DNA of 16,498 nt from AC-32 sp963766375 (lineage in GTDB: Bacteria; Actinomycetota; Thermoleophilia; Gaiellales; Gaiellaceae). Below the pieces are notes generated by a model, which saw nothing but the letters and a program-made list of their open reading frames with translations, made no database searches and had not been told where the DNA came from. Positions 1 through 7,704 of this stretch are shown in pieces. The position numbers were made by a program, and so were the translations under genes. Every line of letters begins with the position of its first letter. Position 1 is the first letter of the stretch. The stretch is taken from NCBI GenBank assembly GCA_963766375.1, contig CAVXZG010000012.1:1-16498 (forward strand), given 5' to 3'.

Positions 1-1596
1 GCCCCCGCCCGGCTGGACAAGGGCGGCCTGACCTTCAAGGTCAAGATCGAGCCCCACGGAACGTGGACGACCGATCTTGACGTCGTCACGGCGATGCTGG
101 GCTACGGCGAGCGCCACGAGCTCCCGAAGTTCGCGCACGGCCGCGGCCGGCAGAACATGGAAAGGAACCTGGAGCGGTGGCTGGAGGACGCGCCGAGGCT
201 GGAGTGCGACTGGGATCCCCTCAAGGAGACGTACAGGCGGAGCCTCGTCGACCTGGCCGCCCTGCGCTTCACCCCGCCCGTCGCCAGCGGGCGAAGCCTC
301 CCCGCCGCCGGCCTGCCCTGGTTCATGACGATGTTCGGCCGCGACAGCATCCTCACCAGCCTCCAGGCACTCCCGTTCACGCCCGAGCTGGCGGCGACGA
401 CCCTGCTCGCGCTCGGCGGCTGGCAGGGATCGCGGATCGACGACTTTCGCGACGAGGATCCCGGCCGGATCCTTCACGAGATGCGCTACGGCGAGCTGAC
501 TGCCTTCGAGGAACGGCCGCACTCCCCCTACTACGGCTGCGCGGATGCGACGCCGCTCTATGTCGTCCTGCTCGACGAGTACGAGCGCTGGACCGGCGAC
601 CGGAAGCTCGTTCGTAGCCTCGAGCTCGAGGCCCGGGCGGCGCTGAACTGGATCGACGAGTACGCCGACCTCCAGGGCGACGGTTACATCTGGTACCAGC
701 GCCGCAACGAGGAGACAGGGCTCGAGAACCAGTGCTGGAAGGACTCCTGGGACTCGATCTCGTACCGAGACGGGAGGCTTCCCGACTTCCCGCGCGCGAC
801 GTGCGAGCTCCAGGGCTACGCGTACGACGCGAAGATGCGGGGCGCCCGGCTGGCGCGGGAGGTGTGGAAGGACCCGGCGTTCGCCGACGAGCTCGAGAAG
901 CAGGCCGCGGAGCTCAAGCGCCGCTTCAACCGCGATTTCTGGGTCGAAGACGACGAGTACTTCGCGCTGGCCCTCGACACGGAGGGCAAGCAGGTCGATG
1001 CGCTGGCCTCCAACAACGGCCATCTGCTCTGGAGCGGCATCGTCGACAAGTCGAAAGCGAAGGCGGTCGTGCGGCATCTGATGGGACCGAGGCTTTTCTG
1101 CGGCTGGGGGGTGCGCACGCTGGCCGAGGGTGAGGCCCGTTTCAACCCGATCGGCTACCACGTCGGCACCGTCTGGCCCTTCGACAACTCGTTCATCGCA
1201 TGGGGCCTGAGGCGGTACGGCTTCAAGGACGAAGCGGCGCGAATCGCCGCGGGAATCCTCGACGCGGCCGAATTCTTCGACGGCCGTCTGCCCGAAGCCT
1301 TCGGTGGCTACGAGCGGACGCTGACGAGGTACCCGGTGCAGTATCCGACTGCCTGTAGCCCACAGGCCTGGTCGACCGGCGCGCCGTTGCTGCTGCTGCG
1401 AACGATGCTGGGCCTCGAGCCTGTCGGCGACCATCTTGTGGTGGATCCCGCGCTTCCCGCAGGCATCGGACATCTGGAACTGCTCGACGTGCCGGGCCGC
1501 TGGCACCGGGTCGACGCCTTCGGGCGCGGGCGCGTCGACGTGAACGGAAAGCGAGCGCCGCTGCGTCCGCAACTCGGAGTAGGAGGAAACGTATGA
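1..1596 (+). CDS. Glycogen debranching enzyme (amylo-alpha-1,6-glucosidase), 5' partial
   Basis: The frame is open from the first base, so the start lies upstream; 531 residues are visible. The protein matches the COG3408 debranching-enzyme type: the end of an N-terminal beta domain (KIEPHGTWTTDLDVV near position 46) followed by an (alpha/alpha)6 glucosidase domain. Signature segments are PWFMTMFGRDSI (about 316-351), DEDPGRILHEMRYGEL, YYGCADATPLYVVLLDEY, NQCWKDSWDS (about 727-756), LASNNGHLLWSGI and FNPIGYHVGTVWPFDNS. By family knowledge it acts in the cytoplasm on alpha-1,6 branch stubs of glycogen or related glucans, releasing glucose. Relatives are usually near 650-720 residues, so roughly 120-190 N-terminal residues should be missing. 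The stop overlaps the zwf start by ATGA. Exact substrate preference cannot be read from sequence; a wider GH15-like glucosidase is the alternative. Confidence 0.88.
   Translation, partial: APARLDKGGLTFKVKIEPHGTWTTDLDVVTAMLGYGERHELPKFAHGRGRQNMERNLERWLEDAPRLECDWDPLKETYRRSLVDLAALRFTPPVASGRSLPAAGLPWFMTMFGRDSILTSLQALPFTPELAATTLLALGGWQGSRIDDFRDEDPGRILHEMRYGELTAFEERPHSPYYGCADATPLYVVLLDEYERWTGDRKLVRSLELEARAALNWIDEYADLQGDGYIWYQRRNEETGLENQCWKDSWDSISYRDGRLPDFPRATCELQGYAYDAKMRGARLAREVWKDPAFADELEKQAAELKRRFNRDFWVEDDEYFALALDTEGKQVDALASNNGHLLWSGIVDKSKAKAVVRHLMGPRLFCGWGVRTLAEGEARFNPIGYHVGTVWPFDNSFIAWGLRRYGFKDEAARIAAGILDAAEFFDGRLPEAFGGYERTLTRYPVQYPTACSPQAWSTGAPLLLLRTMLGLEPVGDHLVVDPALPAGIGHLELLDVPGRWHRVDAFGRGRVDVNGKRAPLRPQLGVGGNV
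1581..1586 (+). promoter_or_regulatory. Shine-Dalgarno site of zwf
   Basis: A perfect AGGAGG sits 6 nt before the ATG at 1593, inside the last codons of the debranching-enzyme gene. It fixes the zwf start at 1593, not at the later in-frame ATG at 1626. It also suggests efficient initiation combined with coupling to the upstream gene. Confidence 0.85.
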
Positions 1597-3035
1597 CGAC
1601 GGCAAGCCCAACTACCTCACGTGCGATGAGCCCGGCAACGACGGGTGCCGAGCCGAAGCCGGCGGATGTCTTCGTCGCGTTCGGGATCACCGGCGACCTG
1701 GCCAAGGTGATGACGTTCAGGTCGCTCTACCGGCTCGAGAAGCGCGGCCTACTCGACTGTCCGATCCTGGGCGTCGCCGTGGACGACTGGACGGTCGACC
1801 AGCTCAAGGACCGAGCGCGCGAGTCGATCATCGGCACCGGCGAGGAGCTGGACGAGAAGGTGTTCGAGCGTCTCGCCGACCGGTTCGCCTACGTGGCCGG
1901 CGACTTCGCCGACGCGGCGACCTACGAGGCAGTCGCCGAGGCGATCGACGGGGCCGAGCACCCGGTCTTCTACCTCGAGATCCCCCCGTTCCTGTTCGGC
2001 AAGGTGGTGAGTGGACTCGCGGAAGCCGGGCTGACGGAGAACGCCCGCGTCGTGGTCGAGAAGCCATTCGGGCACGACTCGGCGTCCGCCCGGGAGCTCG
2101 CCGACCAGCTCCACGAGCACCTCGACGAGTCGCAGATCTACCGGATCGACCACTTCCTGGGGAAGATGGGGGTCGAGGAGATCCTCTACCTGCGCTTCGC
2201 GAACTCGATGCTCGAGCCGATCTGGAACCGGAACCATGTCCAGTTCGTGCAGATCACGATGGCGGAGTCCTTCGGGGTCGAGGACCGCGGCCACTTCTAC
2301 GACCCGGTCGGCGCCCTGCGCGACGTCGTCGTCAACCACCTGATGCAGGTGGTCGCGGCTGCAGCGATGGAGGCTCCGGTCGGTCACGACGAGGACACCC
2401 TCAAGAGCGCGCAGCTCTCGGTCTTCCGCGCGGTTGCGGATGCCGACCCGGCTCACTACGTCCGGGGCCAGTACGACGGCTACCTGGCGATCGATGGGGT
2501 CGCGCCCGACTCGACGACGGAGACGTACGCAGCGTTGCGGCTCGAGATCGACAACTGGCGCTGGGGCGGCGTGCCGTTCTTCATCCGCACCGGCAAGAAG
2601 CTGAAGGCGACTCAGACCGAGCTCCGGCTCGTGCTCAAGGACCCACCGCGGCTCGGCTTCAAGCACGGCGACCGCATGCCCGAGCCGAACCAGATCGTGG
2701 TGAAGCTCGACCCGACGACGGGCATCAGAGTGATCGTCGACGCCCACCGGGGAGACGAACAGGGAGCCGGCCGGATCGACCTCGACGTCGAGTTTGCCCT
2801 GCAGGGAGGCGAAGGCGCAACGCCCTACGAGGTGCTGCTCGAGGCCGCCATGCTCGGCAACGGCATGCGCTTCACCCGGCAGGACGGAGTCGACGAGCAG
2901 TGGCGGATCATGCAGCCGCTCCTCGACGCTCCACCGCCCGTCCACCCGTACGAACCCGGCTCCTGGGGTCCGAAGGAAGCCGACAAGCTCCTCTCGGGCC
3001 ACGGCCGCTGGCACGGCCCTTGGGTGACGTCATGA
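1593..3035 (+). CDS. zwf: Glucose-6-phosphate 1-dehydrogenase
   Basis: A 480-residue protein, normal length for G6PDH. It oxidises glucose 6-phosphate to 6-phosphogluconolactone with NADP+ (or NAD+) in the cytoplasm, the first step of the oxidative pentose phosphate pathway. The dinucleotide-binding loop FGITGDLA is at residues 30-37, VEKPFGHD at 155-162, the substrate motif RIDHFLGK at 184-191, RFANSMLEPIWNR at 201-213, DPVGALRDVVVNHLMQV at 237-253 and FFIRTGKKL at 329-337. Two motifs differ from the textbook form: DHYLGKE reads DHFLGKM, and the basic residues after GDLA are replaced (GDLAKVMTFRSL). This points to a divergent subclass, although both His and Lys of RIDH-LGK are kept. The first 25 residues are low-complexity. 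The gene overlaps both neighbours by ATGA, making a three-gene sugar-catabolism unit. Confidence 0.93.
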   Translation: MTTASPTTSRAMSPATTGAEPKPADVFVAFGITGDLAKVMTFRSLYRLEKRGLLDCPILGVAVDDWTVDQLKDRARESIIGTGEELDEKVFERLADRFAYVAGDFADAATYEAVAEAIDGAEHPVFYLEIPPFLFGKVVSGLAEAGLTENARVVVEKPFGHDSASARELADQLHEHLDESQIYRIDHFLGKMGVEEILYLRFANSMLEPIWNRNHVQFVQITMAESFGVEDRGHFYDPVGALRDVVVNHLMQVVAAAAMEAPVGHDEDTLKSAQLSVFRAVADADPAHYVRGQYDGYLAIDGVAPDSTTETYAALRLEIDNWRWGGVPFFIRTGKKLKATQTELRLVLKDPPRLGFKHGDRMPEPNQIVVKLDPTTGIRVIVDAHRGDEQGAGRIDLDVEFALQGGEGATPYEVLLEAAMLGNGMRFTRQDGVDEQWRIMQPLLDAPPPVHPYEPGSWGPKEADKLLSGHGRWHGPWVTS

Positions 3036-4927
3036 CCACCGTCGAGCCCGCAACGGAGCCCCGCCCGCAGAGCGCGGCGGCACCTTCGCCATTTCCGCCG
3101 ATCGCAGAGTACGCATTCCTCTCGAACTGCCACACCGGCGCCCTCGTGGCGCCCGACGGGGCGATCGACTGGCTCTGCGTGCCCAGCTTCGACTCACCCA
3201 GCATCTTCGGCAGCCTGCTCGACCGCCAAGCGGGCTTCTTCCGCTTCGCGCCCTTCGGGATCAACCATCCGACCTCCGTCGTCTACGAGCCCGGGACGAA
3301 CGTGCTCGAGACGACCTGGAAGACACCGAACGGGTGGATCGTCGTCCGCGACGCGCTGACGATGGGCCCACGCGACCACGAGGACACGATCACTCCCCAC
3401 ACACGGCCACCGGCCGACGACGACGCCGAGCACCTGCTGGTGCGGACGGTCGAGTGCCTCGAGGGAAACGTCGAGGTGGAGCTCGTGTGCGAGCCGGCGT
3501 TCGACTACGGCCGTGCGCCGGCGACCTGGGCGCTCGTGGGAGACGACCGTCACGCCGCGGATGCCACGGGCGCCGGGCAGACGGTTCGCCTGCAGACCGA
3601 TCTCGCACTCGGCATCGAGGAGAACCGCGCTCGTGCCAGGCACGTTCTCGGCGCCGGCGACCGGGCCTATTGCGCCCTGTCCTGGGATGAAGGCCTCGTC
3701 GCCCCGCAGGATGCCGACGAGGCCAAGGCGCAGATCGACGCGACGACGCGGTTCTGGCGGGCGTGGCTCGGCCGAGCCCGCATCCCGGACCACCGCTTCC
3801 GCGACCCGATTCAGCGCTCGGCGCTGACGATCAAGGGCCTCACGTACATGCCGACGGGCGCGACGGTCGCCGCGCTGACGACATCGCTCCCCGAGACGCC
3901 GGGCGGCGAGCGGAACTGGGACTACCGCTACACCTGGATCCGGGACACGACGTTCACGCTCCAGGCGCTGCACATGCTCAACCTCGACTGGGAGGCGGAC
4001 GAGTTCATGCAGTTCGTCGCCGACGTCGAGGCAACCGAGGACGGCTCGCTGCAGATCATGTACGGGATCGACGGGAGGCGAGACCTCACCGAGTCCACGC
4101 GGGACGATCTCACCGGCTACGCCGGCGCAAGTCCGGTGCGAATCGGCAACGGCGCGTTCGACCAGAAGCAGAACGACGTCTTCGGGGCCGCGCTCGACTC
4201 GATCCTGCTCCATACGCACCGGAGCGGGCGTCTACCGCGGCGCCTGTGGCCAATCGTCGAGACGCAGGCTGAATGCGCGACCGAGGTCTGGCGGAATCCC
4301 GATCAGGGAATCTGGGAAGCGCGCGGCGCTCCGCAGCAGTACGTCTCCTCCAAGTTGATGTGCTGGGTCGCGCTCGACCGGGCGGCGAAGCTGGCCGAGA
4401 TTCGGGGCGACGGCGCCTTGCAGGAGAAGTGGAACACGGTTGCCGAGGAGATCAAGCAGGACATCCTCGAGCACGGAGTGGACAAGCGCGGCGTCCTGCG
4501 GCAGCACTACGAGACCGACGCACTCGACGCCTCGACGCTCCTTGCGGCGATCTTCGGGTTCCTGCCCGGGGACGACGAGCGCCTGAAGGCCAGCGTCAAG
4601 GCGATTGCAGAGGAGTTGACAGAGGACGGCTTCGTCCTCCGGTACAAGACGAATGAGACCGACGACGGCCTTTCGGGCAAGGAGGGGACGTTCCTGATCT
4701 GTTCCTTCTGGCTCGTCTCGGCCTTCGCGATCGTCGGGGAGCTGCAGCAGGCCCGCGATCTGATGGAGCGGCTGCTCCGCGTAGCCTCGCCGCTCGGCCT
4801 CTACGCCGAGGAGTTCGACGCCGAGACGGGACGGCACCTGGGCAACTTCCCGCAGGCGTTCTCCCATCTCGCGCTGATGGAGGCCGCCGGCCGGATCATC
4901 CTGCCCGAGCTGACGGCGGAGATCTGA
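3032..4927 (+). CDS. GH15 family trehalase (Rv2402-type)
   Basis: A 631-residue cytoplasmic hydrolase closely resembling, from memory, the mycobacterial GH15 trehalase Rv2402. An N-terminal trehalase-like beta-sandwich (about residues 22-215; FLSNCHTGALVAPDGAIDWL at 29-48) precedes an (alpha/alpha)6 catalytic domain with ERNWDYRYTWIRD (293-305), GIWEARG (426-432; Glu429 is the likely general acid), CWVALDRAAKLAE (444-456) and GLYAEEFD then LGNFPQAFSH (589-612; a Glu at 593/594 is the likely general base). It should hydrolyse trehalose to two glucoses; a glucoamylase-like activity on other alpha-glucosides is the alternative. I chose the ATG at 3032, which overlaps the zwf stop as ATGA, over the longer frame from 2900, because the extra codons lie inside zwf and add no family sequence. 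No strong SD is visible, so translation is probably coupled. Confidence 0.9.
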   Translation: MTTVEPATEPRPQSAAAPSPFPPIAEYAFLSNCHTGALVAPDGAIDWLCVPSFDSPSIFGSLLDRQAGFFRFAPFGINHPTSVVYEPGTNVLETTWKTPNGWIVVRDALTMGPRDHEDTITPHTRPPADDDAEHLLVRTVECLEGNVEVELVCEPAFDYGRAPATWALVGDDRHAADATGAGQTVRLQTDLALGIEENRARARHVLGAGDRAYCALSWDEGLVAPQDADEAKAQIDATTRFWRAWLGRARIPDHRFRDPIQRSALTIKGLTYMPTGATVAALTTSLPETPGGERNWDYRYTWIRDTTFTLQALHMLNLDWEADEFMQFVADVEATEDGSLQIMYGIDGRRDLTESTRDDLTGYAGASPVRIGNGAFDQKQNDVFGAALDSILLHTHRSGRLPRRLWPIVETQAECATEVWRNPDQGIWEARGAPQQYVSSKLMCWVALDRAAKLAEIRGDGALQEKWNTVAEEIKQDILEHGVDKRGVLRQHYETDALDASTLLAAIFGFLPGDDERLKASVKAIAEELTEDGFVLRYKTNETDDGLSGKEGTFLICSFWLVSAFAIVGELQQARDLMERLLRVASPLGLYAEEFDAETGRHLGNFPQAFSHLALMEAAGRIILPELTAEI

Positions 4928-4940
4928 GTGCCTGTGGGGG

Positions 4941-5320
4941 GTGGGGCACACAGCGGTCGCTCCTGACCCGTGGGCGCGCATGCCGTGGGACTGGTCTGAC
5001 GAGCTGGACGCTCTGGTGGCTGCGCCCGCGCACCACACGTTCCTACTCGAGAACGAGCGCGTGCGGGTTCTCGAGACGCGAATCCCGGGCGGGGAGACGA
5101 CAGCTGTCCACACGCACCGCTGGCCGAACGTCCAGTACGTGGTGAGCAGCCCCGACTTCATCCGGCGTGACGGCGAGGGAGCAGTGCTCCTCGACACCCG
5201 CATGACGCAAAGTCGGCAGCGCCGCCGGTGATCCTATGGTCCGAGCCGCTCCCGCCACACTCGATCGAGAACGTCGGTGAGGCTGATCTGCACGTGATCA
5301 TGGTCGAGCTGAAGGGCTGA
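4941..5320 (+). CDS. Small cupin-fold protein, frame disrupted near 5199-5228
   Basis: Read from the GTG at 4941 this encodes a single cupin domain. HHTFLLENERVRVLETRI is followed by the first cupin motif, TTAVHTHRWPNVQYVV, with two metal-ligand histidines. The frame then runs into arginine-rich nonsense and stops at 5231. Another frame, from about 5228, continues as VILWSEPLPPHSIENVG and LHVIMVELKG, ending with TGA at 5318-5320; this carries the third histidine and the closing strands. One missing base (or two extra) between about 5199 and 5228 would join the halves into about 126 residues. An ATG at 4980 is an equally good start, since the conserved core begins only after it. The gene is 13 nt after the trehalase and 9 nt before the membrane protein. 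Ligand and function are unknown; relatives I recall are unnamed cytoplasmic cupins. Confidence 0.72.
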
Positions 5321-5329
5321 TCCCGTCAG

Positions 5330-6025
5330 GTGCGGCACGACGGGCCGGCCTCCGCTGACGCACCGTCTCTCGATGAACGGGCTCAGGCCGTGGCCGAAGC
5401 ACGATGGCCGATGGTGGCGGCCGTCGTCGCGGCGATCGTGCTCACGTACCTCCTGCCCGAGGGGCTGCGCCCCGGTCCAAACTGGCTGCTTCCGACGGTC
5501 GAGGGGGTCCTGCTCGCCGCGTTGATCGTCGCGAATCCGGTAGCGATCTCTCGCCGCTCGAGATTGCTCCGGACGTCTTCGATCGTGCTGGTCTCTCTCC
5601 TGGTTCTCAGCTCGCTCTGGGCGACCGCCGAGCTGATCGACGACCTCATCCACGGCGGGCCCGAGACGAACTCTGCCAGCGCTCTGCTCGAGGCGGGCTC
5701 GATCGTGTGGGTATCGAACAACATCGCGTTCGCGCTTCTCTACTGGGACCTGGACGGAGGTGGAGCGGCAGCCCGCGCCCTAGATCCATCGCGGAGGATC
5801 GACTTCGCCTTTCCGCAGGAGATCAATCGAGAGCTCGCCTCGCCGGGCTGGCGCCCACGGTTCGTCGACTACCTGTACCTGGGTTTCACCAACGCGACGG
5901 CACTCAGCCCGACGGACGCCATGCCGCTGGCGCCCTGGGCCAAGCTGGCGATGATGCTCCAATCGGTCATCTCGCTGAGCATCCTCGCCCTCGTGATCTC
6001 GCGGGCCGTGAACGTGTTCTCGTAG
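5330..6025 (+). CDS. Uncharacterised multi-spanning membrane protein
   Basis: A 231-residue protein from a GTG start, 9 nt after the cupin gene. Hydrophobic segments lie at about residues 26-46, 52-72, 81-103, 118-140, 178-196 and 203-230, separated by short charged loops, so it is an inner-membrane protein. The stretch between the last two (YLGFTNATALSPTDAMPL, 183-200) followed by an amphipathic-to-hydrophobic helix ending in ARG-ALA-VAL (225-227) is strongly conserved in actinobacterial relatives as I recall them. Its spacing resembles the pore loop and inner helix of two-helix potassium channels, but without the TVGYGD filter. I cannot assign a function. It may relate to DUF1345-like families. 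No convincing SD precedes the GTG; the next in-frame ATG (5411) would cut into the first membrane segment, so the longer start is preferred. Confidence 0.78.
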   Translation: MRHDGPASADAPSLDERAQAVAEARWPMVAAVVAAIVLTYLLPEGLRPGPNWLLPTVEGVLLAALIVANPVAISRRSRLLRTSSIVLVSLLVLSSLWATAELIDDLIHGGPETNSASALLEAGSIVWVSNNIAFALLYWDLDGGGAAARALDPSRRIDFAFPQEINRELASPGWRPRFVDYLYLGFTNATALSPTDAMPLAPWAKLAMMLQSVISLSILALVISRAVNVFS

Positions 6026-6108
6026 GGCCTTCACCCCGTCGGGACGATGCGCGGCCGCCACGTTCTCGGGAATGTCTGGGCCGAGTGCCAGCATCGCCGA
6101 GCTACGAG

Positions 6109-6114
6109 CGGAGG
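6109..6114 (+). promoter_or_regulatory. Shine-Dalgarno site of the GMC oxidoreductase gene
   Basis: CGGAGG lies 7 nt before the ATG at 6122. This decides the start: the same frame is open back to an ATG at 6047, but that one has no SD, and the family's N-terminus (MAEYDVIIVGTGAGGG) begins at 6122. The 96 bases from 6026 hold no gene and no clear hairpin terminator. Confidence 0.75.
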
Positions 6115-6121
6115 GCTTGCA

Positions 6122-7699
6122 ATGGCTGAATATGACGTGATCATCGTCGGCACCGGCGCAGGCGGCGGCACGCTCGCCAGGCACCTGGCCCCCTCCGGCA
6201 AGCGGATCCTGCTGCTGGAGCGGGGCGACTGGCTGCCGCGCGAGCCGCAGAACTGGCTGGCGCAGGACGTGTTCGTAGACAACCGCTACGTCTCCGAGGA
6301 CACCTGGTACGACGAGAAGGGCAAGCCGTTCCAGCCGCAGATCCACTACTTCGTCGGCGGCGCGACCAAGCTCTACGGCGCGGCGCTCTACCGGCTCCGG
6401 GCCGAAGACTTCGGCGACCTCCAGCATCACGACGGGCTCTCGCCCGCGTGGCCGATCTCCTACGACGAGCTCGAGCCGTACTACACGAAGGCCGAGCAGC
6501 ACTACGAGGTGCACGGCGCCCGGGGCGAGGACCCGACGGAACCGCCCACGAGTGCGCCCTACCCGCATCCCGCCGTCTCGCACGAGCCGCGGATCCAGCA
6601 GCTCTCCGATCAGCTCGCCGCGGCCGGCTACCACCCCTTCCACGCACCCTGCGGGATCCTGCTCGACGAGCAGAACATGCCCTACAGCACGTGCGTGCGC
6701 TGCGCCAACTGCGACGGCTTCCCCTGCCCAGTCCATGCCAAGGCCGACGCCGAGGTCATGGGTGTGCGGCCGGCGCTCGAACACGCGAACGTAACGCTGC
6801 TGACGAACGCAAAGGCGACCAGGCTCGAGACGAACGAGGCCGGCACCGCCGTGACCGGCGTCGTCGTTGAACGCGACGGTGACACGGAGACCTACACGGG
6901 CGATCTCGTCGTCGTCGCCTGCGGCGCGGCGAACACAGCGAAGCTGCTGCTGCTCTCTGCGAATGACAAGCACCCGAACGGGCTTGCCAACGGCTCCGAC
7001 CAGGTCGGGCGCAACTTCATGTTCCACGACAGCGTGGCGGTGCTTGCGCTCTCGCGCGAAGAGAACCCGACCGTCTACCAGAAGACGCTCGGCCTCAACG
7101 ACTTCTACTTCGGCAGCGACGACTTCGATTTCCCGCTCGGAAACATCCAGATGGTCGGCAAGTCGCAGGCGCCGATGTTTCACGGCGAGAAGCCGGGCGA
7201 GACGAAGCTCGCGCCGGAGTGGACGCTCGAACGGGTCGCGCGGCACGCCATCGACTTCTGGCTCTCGACCGAGGACCTACCGAGGGCGGAGAATCGAGTC
7301 ACGGTGGACGGCGACGGAAAGCTCACGCTGAGCTACGCGGAAACCAACGCGGAGGCGAAGAAGCAGCTGTACGGGAAGCTCCATTCAATACTCGGCAAGC
7401 TCGACCTCAATGCGGGTCACCTCTTCCGCCGCTTCGCCTACATGAAGAACGAGATCCCGGCGGCCGGCTGCGCGCACCAGGCAGGCACTTGCCGCTTCGG
7501 TACCGACCCGTCTACGTCGGTGCTGAACGCGGACTGCCGCGCGCACGAGCTCGACAACCTCTACGTCGTCGACACGAGCGTCTTTCCGTGCATAGGCGCG
7601 GTCAATCCGGCCCTGACCGCGATGGCCAACTCGCTGCGCGTCGGCGACCACCTGCTCGAGCGCATGGGCGCCCGCGCGGCGGCCGCCGCGGCGGCCTGA
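6122..7699 (+). CDS. GMC-family FAD-dependent oxidoreductase with a cysteine cluster
   Basis: A 525-residue flavoprotein. The Rossmann FAD loop VGTGAGGGTLARHL is at residues 9-22, with the acidic end of beta-2 at LLLERG (30-35). The second FAD segment GGATKLYGAALYRLR is at 79-93, CGAANTAKLLL at 267-277, and the C-terminal block HQAGTCRFGTD (452-462) through NPALTAMANSLRVGDHLLER (495-514) holds the usual catalytic pair, His452 and Asn495. It should oxidise an alcohol or sugar hydroxyl to the carbonyl; the substrate is not predictable. Residues 191-202 read CVRCANCDGFPC, four closely spaced cysteines. In FAD-glucose and gluconate dehydrogenases a comparable Cys group holds an Fe-S cluster, so electrons may pass to a carrier rather than O2; this is inference. 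No signal peptide is seen. The alanine-rich tail (RAAAAAAA) is low complexity. Confidence 0.9.
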   Translation: MAEYDVIIVGTGAGGGTLARHLAPSGKRILLLERGDWLPREPQNWLAQDVFVDNRYVSEDTWYDEKGKPFQPQIHYFVGGATKLYGAALYRLRAEDFGDLQHHDGLSPAWPISYDELEPYYTKAEQHYEVHGARGEDPTEPPTSAPYPHPAVSHEPRIQQLSDQLAAAGYHPFHAPCGILLDEQNMPYSTCVRCANCDGFPCPVHAKADAEVMGVRPALEHANVTLLTNAKATRLETNEAGTAVTGVVVERDGDTETYTGDLVVVACGAANTAKLLLLSANDKHPNGLANGSDQVGRNFMFHDSVAVLALSREENPTVYQKTLGLNDFYFGSDDFDFPLGNIQMVGKSQAPMFHGEKPGETKLAPEWTLERVARHAIDFWLSTEDLPRAENRVTVDGDGKLTLSYAETNAEAKKQLYGKLHSILGKLDLNAGHLFRRFAYMKNEIPAAGCAHQAGTCRFGTDPSTSVLNADCRAHELDNLYVVDTSVFPCIGAVNPALTAMANSLRVGDHLLERMGARAAAAAAA

Positions 7700-7704
7700 C
7701 CGGC

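Noticed and set aside
1749..3014. A 421-codon minus-strand frame across zwf
   Set aside because: It is the antisense of a well-supported G6PDH, with no recognisable domain.
2900..3031. Earlier ATG for the trehalase gene
   Set aside because: The extra 44 codons lie inside zwf and are Pro/Arg-rich; the ATG at 3032 makes a standard ATGA overlap and begins near the conserved core.
5780..7246. A 488-codon minus-strand frame across the GMC gene
   Set aside because: It is a Val/Arg/Leu-rich shadow of the GMC oxidoreductase, crosses a gene boundary and has no start signal.
7219..7704. Upstream extension of the RDD frame into the GMC gene
   Set aside because: The extra codons give Arg/Gly-rich sequence that overlaps GMC coding motifs; the GTG at 7705 just after the GMC stop is a natural start.
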